Assembly (NCBI GenBank): GCA_002633005.1
Contig: NMRA01000278.1
Span: forward strand, 176,048 to 240,047
Length of the DNA: 64,000 nt
Source of the DNA: Phoronis australis
Taxonomy: Eukaryota; Phoronida; Phoronidae
Direction: 5' to 3'
Below are positions 45,351 through 57,900 of the stretch, one piece after another. The notes beneath the pieces are model-generated. The model did not search any database. It was not told where the DNA came from and saw only the letters and a list, made by a program, of their open reading frames with translations. The position numbers were made by a program, and so were the translations under genes. Within the stretch, counting starts at the first letter, position 1. Each line of letters starts with the position of its first letter.

Positions 45351-45487
45351 CATGGGCGGCGCAGCACTGAATATATATATAGCCTCCCAGCGCCCCTGTG
45401 GTGCACCACCCATAGGCCATGAACGGCGTAGCACTGAAAAATTGGGGGGCTATAGCCCCCCGTCCCCTATGGTGCGCGGTCCATGTG
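45351..45487. repeat. GC-rich dispersed repeat, copy 1
   Basis: CATGGGCGGCGCAGCACT and GGGGGCTATAGCCCCCC and CCCCTATGGTG are shared with 47573-47650. The stem GGGGGCTATAGCCCCC is a perfect palindrome. Confidence 0.75.
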
Positions 45488-45931
45488 TAGTCATAAATTC
45501 CTACCAGGGACAATTTCATCTACTTGTCTTCAAGACATACTTTGACTTGTAGTTTGATTTTGACGTATTCAACCCCATTCATACATGTATGCGTAATTTC
45601 CAAACGTAAAAATGTCGCGTTAAAACTTGCGCATATGATTTGCTGAACAATGATAATAAATAACGAAAAATTAGTTTGGAATTGATGGCATTATTGGCAA
45701 AATAAACTTTCTGTGACATCCTAACAAGTACATTTAAAAGGATACCAAACCCGGATTTGGCCTATTAACATATAAAAACGGCGTTCCTATCTAGTCCTCT
45801 GAAACAGACTGCTCTGCAACCCTCGACAACACTCAAACATTTCTTGCAAAATTCATTAGAACGTCTGCTCGACAAATTTTGAATTCGTCCGAAGCCCATA
45901 AATCACCATCTGGATAGAGAATAAATCAAGA

Positions 45932-45953
45932 TTAATTTATATTGGCAAGTCGT
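45932..45953 (-). CDS. Gene B possible last exon
   Basis: A 22-nt candidate after acceptor attcag on the minus strand; completes the split codon and reads RLANIN then TAA. It fits the phase 2 donor of b17 but shows no similarity to the gene A tail, and another acceptor nearby would also give a quick stop. Treat as tentative. Confidence 0.25.
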
Positions 45954-48900
45954 CTGAATGAAAAGTTGGCTTCTTAGTGGACGGCAGTCAGTGATACATT
46001 TGATTCACAAGAAGGCATAAAATGTCATGATAAAAGTGCTTGATGATTTACCTGACAGCGATCTTTCTATTGCGAACTCTAGCAGCATACACGCTAATGG
46101 CGGTGACAACGACAACCACAGCTGCGAGAGCGCCGCATGTACCGGCAATGACAGCAACCATGTTGACTTTGGCAACATGTGTGGGCGGAATGTTCTGCGT
46201 GGTTGAGACGAGGCAGGACGAGGCTAAAATGAAGCCATGCGAGATTGGTGAATGAACACATCACACCATTTTGAATAGCTAAAATTTCTGTTCCTGCACA
46301 AACCTCTCTGACATTTCTTGAACATATAACATGCCACCAAGGTCAATTAAGCATGTTCAAAAACAAAACTAAACGATTTCAGACGGAAATCATCGTAAAT
46401 AGATTGAAAGAATTTTGATCATTTAATTTGGAAAGAAATCGGTGGACAGATCCGCGGGAAGGTAAATATTATTGGGACAAAACTTATTTGAAATCGTCAA
46501 AATTTTGCCCCTCCCGTAGACACATCTTATAGATTCCACCTTCCGTCTACATGGTACTCGCTAATTTTTCCCACACCCCCTCCCCCCGCCCTTGACATGA
46601 ATGGGAAATTTTGCAGTTTTGAGAGGGGAAACAAGGTGGGAGGTAGTCACTAGAAACCTTGGAGCTGGTTTTTCAGTTCATAAGCTAAGTTTCGCGGGAA
46701 AGAGTCACGTTCCACGAGGAGTATTTTATGAAATTCTCCTCAGTAGTGTGCCAAAGCACTGTAATGTTTAAGTCACCTTTATTTTATGGGCATGTCTTGT
46801 CAGGCTACATAGAAATGACCCATCCTTTAAATCTGCCTGCAATCATTTTTGCTAAAATTACGCCATCATGTTTATAATTAATAGCTATCGCCGTGACATC
46901 AACTCCCATGTTTCAGGAAGTCTGTTTCAGAATGGGCACTGTCAGTCTAAAGATTCGAAGAAAAGGGACAATTATGACATTGATTGCACTTTCATTTAAC
47001 TCGCTATTTGTACCCCTTAGTCTGCTTATCACTCTCATACGCGTACGTTCACCTTAAAAGGACATTATTGTGTACGAATTTACCCGAAATCTAAGTCAGT
47101 TGCCAGCTATTGCACAATTGGTACCTTTGCTAAGTAAGGTCGACCCTCTGAGACGTGTCTATCTATACAAATATAACTGCACCCGCTGTCATTATGGGTC
47201 AAGTTATATTTGTATAACTTTGGTGTACCTAGGTAGAAACAGATACTTCGCTGATCAACCTTTACTGACAGGTGTGCCCTCCTATAATTATATTTTATGT
47301 GGAAACATATATATTTTTGTGGGTGTCCCCATTTTTGCAATGAAAAGCAAACAAGAAAAGTTTGAAGAAGCTGTTAAACACGTTCTCAGAATGTCATAGG
47401 TATAGACGAGGGTAGTCTTTCCTAATGCCGTTCAATAGCTCTACCAAAACGTTGGCAATGCAAGCTGGTAAGACTTCATTTTTGCGCCAAAAGTTTGAGG
47501 GGCATTATGGGAACTTTTTGAAATTGTTTACCAGGTAAATACCCTTAAAAAACATGTACATCAACCTGGGATTCATGGGCGGCGCAGCACTTAAAAAAAA
47601 TGGGGGATATAGCCCCCCCCCCCCAGCCCCCTATGGTGAGCCTCCCATGGGATTAAACTCAGCCACCAGAGCACTTGACAGCCATCGCACACCGTTCAGC
47701 TTCGTTTCCATGCACCCGAGTACCCATATGTTCTCAAGAAATCGGTTTTAACACCGATAAAGCCACCTTAAGGCTAAATTTGAGTTTCAGAGAATTGGTA
47801 GAATTCTGTTTCAAAATACATTTATGAGTGCTTTAGATGTTAGTTAACCGAGTCAAAATGCTTAGGAATCCTATCATATTAAGAAGCTTTGCTGAAAACC
47901 TGATAATGTTTCGGAAGAAACACAGATGACTTTCGAAGTAGACGATTGGAATGCTTACACGAGGACACTGACCACGACGTCGTACTCTGCTGAGGGTTAC
48001 ATAGCATACAAACGTTGTCTGAGTTCTGTTGACCGAGCTTATAACAAAGCCCATCAATAATGCATGCGGAGCTAGACTGCGACGGAATTGACCAATCATC
48101 TGAATATTTCGATGGATCACAGACTTTGCATTCGTCGATGGGATGAGGTTCATTGGAAGCGTAACATTTGTCTTTGATGACGCACAGGCGGGAACTATCA
48201 GAAGGAGGAGAAAACGTCCAGGAAGTTCGGCTTTGCGTGGGGTTACAGATGTTGCACTTGTTCAGAGGATCACGTTCATTAGAAGCATAGCATCTACCCT
48301 CGATTCCACAAGAGTTTTCCTGTAGAATCAACAAATTTTAAAACATTAAAATATTTTGAAGCGCGTTCTCACCATTGATTCATTAAGAATCTGTTGATAA
48401 ATTAAACGATTATAAAACCTAAATTTAAAACCATTTCTGTATTCTTAACACCAACGAAACTATCAAATTAATTAACTGTTATTATGAATTCCATCTTCAA
48501 AGTTGTCGATTCTCTGTTTATATCATGAACGCATACAACCATTTCATTAGATAAACTAACTATACGGGTTATAAGTTGACGTTGGGAGCAACGAAGACCA
48601 TTGATAAGGCCCACAGTGTGACAATTGTTATTATGGAGCACCATAATGACCAAATGTGCCAAATTGACACCAGCCGTGTGCTACTCGTGTGCTCAATATA
48701 AACACACGCGCCAAATGTCATGAAAGTCCATCAAAGAGCTCGTAAGACACTGAGCCCAACGCCACTAAACGCAGAAAAGTACGAAAATCAATGTCGGTGG
48801 TGCTCTCTTGATTAAGAACACTTCTGTCATCTTTCAGCATGATAATTCAAACACAGCGACAGGAACCATGCGCACCCACGAACGAAATGACCACCAGGAG

Positions 48901-51900
48901 ACGCTAGAAGACCCAATCCATCTGCAAGTGGCGAGATGATGTTGTTTACATCATCGATCCTTATATGCCAAATTTCCTCAAGGAAGTTTATAGAAATTAA
49001 GTCATACGGAAACCATTGGCGGATTTAGACGGGGGCCCCTAAAATTCTCACAGATTCCTTTGGCAGTTCGGGGATGTGAATGTCTGACGGCAAAATCCTG
49101 GCTAAAACTCTGCCCTGGCCCCCGTAACTCAAAATATTGTATCCACCCCTGGAAACAATATCTGAATTGCCACTAGGGGACGACACAGTTGTTGGACGCG
49201 TCCCAAAACAATGTTAATTGGACTTTAGGACAGTAGAGACTTCTTGAAAGTCCAAACAAGGATCTTGGTAGATATTTTAGTACAAGCCAAACAATTGCCA
49301 CCAGAAGAGACAAAAGTGTTCGAGAATCAAAGCCAGCCATTCTTTCCCCACTTGGAACACCCCTGCGACTAAATTCAGTCACAATACTAAGTGCAAGCAG
49401 TTTGGCTGGTAAAGAGGGCATCAAAGGAGGATTCGAAAATAATAAAAACGTTCCCTAGAGGGCGCAGAAAACGCCATATTAAAATCCGTGGCCCAACACT
49501 GGAAGATGTCGTCGTCATCTCAACAGAAATCGAAATGCCAAATTCCATAAAATTTCGTCAAGGAACATGCACACCATCAGCATTAAAATTGCCATGAGGG
49601 GACGCAGTGCTAGTCGGATATTTTTCGAAAGTCACTTTCACAGAAGCGCATCTTTTGACTTTCACGAAGATCCTTAGAGGACGGTTCAGGCAAAACAGCA
49701 AATGCATGACAACGGACGCTTATGTAACGATACACCAATACGCACCCGGCGTACCAATAGAAGTAAACCTGAACGGTAATATTTACACACGCATAACCTG
49801 TGCGTCCTTGACTTTACCTTGACCTGCCGCCTGTGAAATTTTTTGAGAGACAGAAACGACCGAAGTGTTGAACTTTTTCTTGTATTTAATGCAAAGTGAA
49901 AAATAGTGAAGAAAACTTATCAGTATCTGGTTCCTAACCCCTGGAGTGGACCTGCATATACATCGGTGTAACAATATCATGTTACTTACATTTTCTGTGC
50001 ATGACGTCGTGTTGATCGTACAAGTAAAGCAGACCGAGTTGAATACAATGAGCACGCCATATCTGCTTTGTCGCACCCCGTCGTTACTCACGTGCACCTT
50101 ATACGCAACTGGGTCAATTGCGTCACGTGATGCAACTTGTTTGTTAATTTCCGGAAGTGGACAGGTGACTTCGGCGTAATTCTCAAAAACAGCAGTTTTA
50201 TTGTGTACCGCATCGTGTGTGGGCATCAAACCTTGGGGTCCAATCTGATAATGAGAGTTGTTTAGATAACTTAATACAGCTAACTCCAAAGTACAGTCGT
50301 TTATTCGTGTTAGACAGAAATATATGAATGAAGAGTATTTGGGTTCTGAACCTTGATAGACTGAAACGAACTAGAGTCTAGTCTAGCGTATAAGTAAGAC
50401 GCTATCAACTGACCCTCAGTCAAAATTTGATTTAAAACATAACATTTAGCTTATTTTTTCTCATACTAGAGGTAGCCAAAGGGAGCAAGCAACCTCTAAA
50501 ATCCTGCCATTGTTTTTTTTTTAAGAAAGTAGCCACAACTGACATTTGAAAAGGGAATGTGTAGGTGGTCAAGAACGTTTCTCCACAAAAACCCGATTTC
50601 AGACTAAAATCCACAAATCTGTCATTTTCCAAGTTGCATTCAACGGTTTACGAATCATCTTAAGTTTCGTTAAACGAAAACTTGAATCAGAGAACGGTAA
50701 CAGCGTGTTTGAGATCTCACCTTTTACATTGATATCCAATAAAAATTAATCATGTCATTGACACTGTTATTTTGCTATCAATGTAACTTTCTTTATTGAT
50801 AAATTTTGTCTAACATGTTAACGTGACCCAATTAAAATAGATTAGTAAAACGTCAACAATTAAATTCTACTGAGTTAAAATCTAAAGCTTCCGTGAAAAG
50901 CTGCCAAATACCCAGTCTGGTCAATAACGTCCTACATGTACAATCCTAATAGCATCACAAAATTGGTGCATCATCAGCATAAAAGGTGGCGCTCTGGTGA
51001 TTAATTACTTAAAGAGAAATATACCTTTTGCTGGTAGAAATGGCACGTGAGCTTGTCGTTCTCCAAAAAGTTGTTTCCAATTACGGGGTTAGACTTGCAC
51101 TGTCTCGTCTTTAGGTCACACATTGGGGTGTAGAAGAGAAGCGGGGCGGCTGTCATATTAATGGAACAGTCAGGACCGGCAAAACTTTCGTTGCAGACAC
51201 AAGAACCTGAAGTGTTTTGAAGAGAGAAGCATTCCACGCCAATATCAACACTTAAAAGAACACTAAACCCTGTTTTGGTGATTTCTGAAAATCGTCGGTC
51301 TGTCACCTGCTAATCTTATAATTGGCGTCAATTTTGAAAAATAAAAACAGCAGTCAACTAAAACTCATACCCCCTATCTCATTAATTGTACATTATGGTG
51401 CTTTTCCTCCACGCTTTTGAGGTTTGTCAATGGTAACAGGGCATTAGTTTGTTTCAGAGAACTGGACGGTGGAGTCGTTTCTGGTATTTGTTAATAGGAC
51501 AAAACTGGGTTTAGTATTATTTCAACTTATCATTTTAGCGGAACAGTAAAGTTGTGAAAAGTCTGCGGCACACGCACGAACCCAGGATGTTAAACAAGAG
51601 GCAAATAATGTCAAATCCAACCAATAAGAATCCATCAGTCCTATTACATATGTCTAAGTCTGTTACGACAATAATAATCAAATACAGCGGACCATTGTTC
51701 TAAGTCTTCCTTTCACAATAATCAGTCGTTATAGGGTTCCAGGGCCATTTATTTAAAAACGGTTTTGTTTAACAGCCTACCATTAATACAGGCGCCATTG
51801 CCATTGCATTCGTTGAAGCATAGAACGCCCTCTATATCCGGTGGAGGTACGGTGACGTTAGAGTCAGGTGACTGGGGTACCCATCGCGTGGTGTTTTTGT

Positions 51901-54900
51901 CCAGTTCGGACATACACTGCTGTTTAACAGTATCCAGGGCAGCAGATGCCCAGTTAGGGTCATTCGTGGCCTAAATGCAGAAACCATATTGAAGCACGTT
52001 TTCTGTTTTCAGATACCTGCCTATGAGTGGATTTTCACGAGAAAAGAAAACTCTTTATGTTATGTAAGGACGTTAGAAAAATACCATGCTTTGAGACTGA
52101 AACTTTTAGATACTATGTTTCAGACACTATTTGCTGTTAAACTTTACAATTTCCACTTTTGAACAGAAGCTAACAAAAATGATATTTTTATAATTTTGAT
52201 GACGAACTCAAAAGCTGCACAAAATGTTAAAGATACCGTTATTTTTTATGGATGCGGCCTTCTTTTTTCATAAAATGTACTAAAACACTGGATTGTGTGG
52301 CCCATCCAATGGAGGCTTCGTATTTTAAACTCTTTTTACGTTCAGAGAATATGACTTAAGCTCTAGCTTTGTAGGCTAATGCAAAAAAGCAATTCATTTG
52401 TAGACAATCGAAACATTTCTGATCTACCATACGTGTATATGCCAGCGTCTCAAAGCACATGCCTCCATTTCCAGATACACCTGTATCTATAGGCCTATCT
52501 GATTTTAGGGGCGTGGTATTTGATGCAAAAACACTAGGATACAACCAAAAAGCCAATTAGGGACACACAAATAGAACTTTGAATGAATCTAAGGCGTATG
52601 TCAAACGAATGACTTTTTTATAAATTGCCTACTTTAGGTAAACTTGATACACACATAAACAGAAAGCCAAGTTACGTGGGATTTGCTATACTAAATGTAG
52701 AGCTGGGATGCACATCTGTTCACCTATAGTTGTTTCTTTCTCTGTTAACTGATGTAAAGTATCGTTAAAACATATACCGGACCCTTCCCCCCGGCTAGAT
52801 GAGCTTGCATCAATGTATTTTGCATGAAAGCAAGTCTAAAATATATGCTAACTATTTGACTGTGCAAACATACCATTAAGTCTAGAACGCAAGCATCTAT
52901 AGGTCCATCAGTATCGATGTTTAGAGCAGAACACTTCCGCCCTGCCTCTGTACCGGAAATGTAATTGGTGCAGTATTGTTGAGCTGTCTCATTCGTGAAG
53001 GGGGCTGCACGTCGGTGTCGAGACTAGAATAGAGTGGAAAACGTTTTGGTTCCAAAAAACATGATTATCTTTCAATAACGTCACATTCAGCTATAGTTTA
53101 ATACACGACTAACACAAGTTTATTCGTAGTTACAACGTGTCCTAAAGTCCAAGGCTCTGGTTCAGTCTCGAACCATCTTCAAAGTTATATAAGAAGCACA
53201 TTGGCAAAGAAAAAATACACGAATACAGCATGTATCAGAGCTCTAATTGGAACGTTGCCAGCAAATCATTGATTTCAATTTATCAGACTTGAACAACGCA
53301 TGCACACCCATGGGGGCTCGAGTGGCTCAAACGAGCCCCCCTTCCCCCATCTGGCAAAGTGGGCAAAACGGTTCGCCTCGGAGAAACACAAAACTGCAAA
53401 AACAAAGACGAAAACGAGACAAAGTGCACTAAAAGACAGGTACTACCAAAATTCGGGAATGCACAATTCATAGCTATGAACGTACCAAGTGAATCTAAGT
53501 AAAATGTCCACATTCTCAAAAATTTAAGCCCCCATTTTTTTAGGCTGGGTGCGCGCATGAGCTACGTGCGAGTATCGCAATCATACAAACGAAACAAACT
53601 TACAGGACTTTCGTTTGAGGACACAATGTCATCTGCTCGTGGTTGAGCCACTAAAGTATAATCACTTTCGTCGTAATCCAAAAAGTCTACATGGTCGTGC
53701 CAGCTTGTATCTCGTCGTCTACGACAGGGCTCAAATCTACTATCTGAAACGTCACGCTGATTTCGTTTTGGCTGACACCGTGGGACGTCGCCTCCAGTTC
53801 TGCATTCACTAACGTCCACAACGCCTTGGGCGTCGCATGTGCAGTACAAATGTCCGTCGAAGTTTGACAAACGCTCGTCGTTTTTAAATGAGCCTGAATG
53901 CCAATGAAGTATGCTGTTTTTCTCTTCCAACCTGCAATGTTATCCAGAAAATTGATGCTCTATAAAAATTAAAATCATATATCAGGTTGTGAATGAATAG
54001 CCTGAATCTAAGTAACCTGCACTATCAGACTTTACAGGTAACCACACCGGAAATTGAGGGATTTATAACCACGTGACTTATATTTACCAGAATGCGACGA
54101 ATAAGAACGAATGCAGTATGATGAGTTCTACTGCATCCATCTTGCGTAGAGGTAAATGTGCTTTTTCCTCATGGACCCGTCGAAAGAAAGAGTAACGCAA
54201 ATGTAGAGGAAGCGGAAGCTGGAAGGTTTCTGATCTTGACAACAGATCGCGTTCCCGTCAATAATAACAGTAACTTACAGTTTTAGTTTGAATATCTGAT
54301 GCGAAATGTTGGCAAGTTGGCTGATCATTTTAATGCCCAGTTTCTCCCACAATCACAGTACACATTCCACCATCAATCATTACGTTGGGTGGCTCTTATA
54401 CAACATGCAATTCAACTTACCTCCAGCTTTCAGTAAACTCAAGTGGGTGGTAAGGATAACCATAGCACTGCTGACCGTAATCAGCTGGCAGAGTCTGTGA
54501 TCCTTTCGGAATAAGGTCGTTTGAGCAGTTCAGGTCGTAGCGCCCGCACAGTCCTTCTGTCTGCTCTAAATCTCTAAGGGATGCTTCAACGTATAGGTTT
54601 ATGAACGAGCTCCAAGAATCTTCAATGATAACTGACGTACCTGTGTGTAGTTGAACCTTGGGATAATAAAGTAAACTGTTGTTATTTCCTAACCGGTGAC
54701 GAACGAATAATGACAACTACTTCTGAGACATGAATGTAGTCGGCTCTGGTTGGAGTTATATGGCGATTTCGTCATACGAGAACCCATTTCTTTAATTTAC
54801 TAAAACGTGACAAAGAATTACTTCTCAGATTGCATTCATACCCATACTCATACAACTGACTCACAATAACCCGTGTCTTAGTATTTAAATACAATATGTT

Positions 54901-57900
54901 CTGGAACTTTTGACCAGTAAGCAAACAGAAAACAATTTCTACAGCCAAAAAAGTGATAACTTTAGCCATACCACTCCAAAAGGTGAAGTTATAGGGGCAA
55001 TCACGGCTATATCACGTCCACAGGACTCTGGCCACCAGTTTTGCCTTTCCCTATGGTTGCCAACAAATCTCTCATCCTGATAGTGCCTTCCTCTTACAAC
55101 GCCCTCTATCAAAACCTCTTGCAGATTCCACAAAAATAACGTTTTTTCACACCCACTCCAGAAGTATCTCACGGAAAGTAACTTCTTTGTTAATCGGACA
55201 ACCACAGATAAAACCATAAATAAATGACGTTGTTCATACAACGCTGTGAGATCTAGAAAGTCGCAAGAGGAGGCACCGCAATTTTTGAAGGAAAATGTTA
55301 TGAAAATGGCCTATCGGCCGTGATTGTTTTCTGTTGGCAGTACTAATTAGGACAACTGTGCTTTGCAAAACTAGTGAGACATTTAGTTTCGACCCTTGCA
55401 AAAGGAGTCTTGCCAAAGCTGTTGCTTGTCTAGTACATGTAAGTACACGTATCCTAATTCCGCAAGATAAGTTTTTGTCTTACTTTGTAAATCTAAGGTA
55501 GCTCAACAGATTGTTTGGTCCTAGAATTTTTTGAGACTTGCGCCTGCTGAGATATCGTGAGGTATATGTATCCAATTTTGACCGTTTCTAAGTACTCGTC
55601 TTTCGGTTCACTTTTGGGTGGTACATGCACATTTCAGATAATTCCAGTTCATTGCCAAAAGATGCATTTTGGTGATAGATTTTGTAAAGTCATTGGCATT
55701 AATCAGGCTACAAAACAACAAAATCTGTTTTTGATTTTCTTACAAATCGTCAATTCTTACCGTGTCTTTAGACAGTCACTGACATCAAAGCAGGTAACTT
55801 CACCGGTTGAATACGCTCAAAATGTTTTGATATTTATCGAGTAGGGTTTAGATTCGCCAGATTAACGTTTGTAGCCTGCTAAATTCGGGGATAAAGGTTC
55901 GATACCACCTGATGCAGATCTAAGAAAATTACTTTTCTCTTCCATACGTTTTCTTTCATTGATAAGACAAACGTTTGAATATTTACCACATATCTCCGGC
56001 CGCCATTTTCCTGAAGGATTCTGGCTCCTCGTAGTTGGTTACATGAACCTCGAACAGCCACACGTAACCTGTTGCTAGTTCCCCACGAACTAATATCAAT
56101 CACACTTCGCCCACATTTATCAAATGTGATGACGTCACCAGCAGCCAATATTCCAACTGCACAGTTGCAGTATGGCGCACGATTGTTTCTGCCACAGCTT
56201 TTGTATTGAGCGTGAACCTTGAGAAATAAAGACGGGAGTGGGAAAAAGCTTTAGATGTCAACAGAATATGTGTTTTTCTATTTTAAGGGAAATTCCGTCA
56301 AATACGTAAATGGTTTAAAGAGGCTTGGAACGCGATAAACAGATTGAATTGCAATAAACACAATGGTTCTCTGCCATTGAAACATAATTCAGCCTGCTCA
56401 CCGGGTATTTTCAGAGTATGCTTAATTGCTGTAGATATAAAGCATTTTCCTTCAGTTTCAAATTTCAAAAATACCGCTCCCCACTTGGTCGATTTTTCTC
56501 TCACAAGGCAAAGCACTTCTCCTTATTAGGTATCGTGGCAAGACATAGGTGTTGCATATTTCCCTTATATGGGAAATGTGACCTTTGACCTCAGGCGACT
56601 TGAAGCAACTGGTTCTGAGCTAAGGCACACATTTATTGTAAGTGAGAGGGAGATTAGAATCTCTGTGATAACCACGGAGTTTTTCATTCACGCTATTTCA
56701 AAAATCGTGAATTTTGTGATTTTTTCTGTAAATTTTCTCACAAGGGAGAGTGAATTACTCTGTACTAGACGATGGAAGATGGTACTTTCGTCATGGATTG
56801 TTTAAAGATATTTTTTACGAGCTTTCACGTTCCATGCCCTTTAAAAATTCAGGTGATTACCTCCAGAGGTTCTGTCAGGTGTCTATACAGCACAAACTCT
56901 CCTTCTTTCTGTAGTTCATAATATCTGTAAAAATATAGTTAACAAACACGTTTTTTTAGGTATTTATTGCGAATCGTTGGCAATATTTCGAATTATGCTG
57001 CAGTATCTGAATTTCGGTAATATTTCATGAACGCAAAATATGAAAGGAGTTCTCTGGTTATAAATAATCAAAGCAAATAGGAATGACTTGGAAATTGTGA
57101 AATAAAAATATTGAGCTTGTGTTCTGTATTTTAGCCCAAAATCAATTTTAGTATCAGAAAAAGATAGAGTTCACAATATTTCAAATTACATAACTGCAAT
57201 TAGGGTAACCGGAGTTTCTCAGTAACAGTAAGCCTTCAGGTAATATTATCCATTTTTGATTCCACAAGTTTCTGACCAATACTAAGTAAGTACTCGGAAT
57301 TCATGTGTACGTAAACGCCATTTACCTGCCATCAAAGGACTTCATATGTGGGTCGTTGGTACTTCTGCATACAGCAACAGGCTTGTCTTTGTCTTTAATA
57401 AGAACCTGAAAGCGTTCTGTCGCATATACATGTAGTGATACTAGCTATTATGCGCTATTATGCGCGTACAATGTGCGTATAATGTATGCATAATGTATGT
57501 ATCTCTCGTATTTAATGCCCTTATAATGTGTGTAATATATATATATATATATAAATACTAAATATGTATAAATTTATTATATGATATATGATCTATATAT
57601 ATATATACTATTCGTTATGCCTTACGCATTAGGCATCACGCATTCTGTATTATATATAGATCATATATCATATAATAAATTTATACATATTTAGTTTTCA
57701 AACACAAAGTTGTCCGCAATTTATCATTTTTTAAAGTTTCACGTTCAAAGCAAAAATGAATTCCTGTCACAATGTATGATTATGTGACGTTTAAAGGCAT
57801 GAATTAAGATTTTTCAATTATCGAAATCACCGGTGAATATTACGCACATTGTTTGCAACCAGCATTTATTGCCCCAACTCTCATCCCAATTCTGAGTTAA

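Noticed and set aside
45052-45552. 166-codon frame
   Set aside because: Runs through the LINE 3' tail units and the GC-rich dispersed repeat; not a gene.
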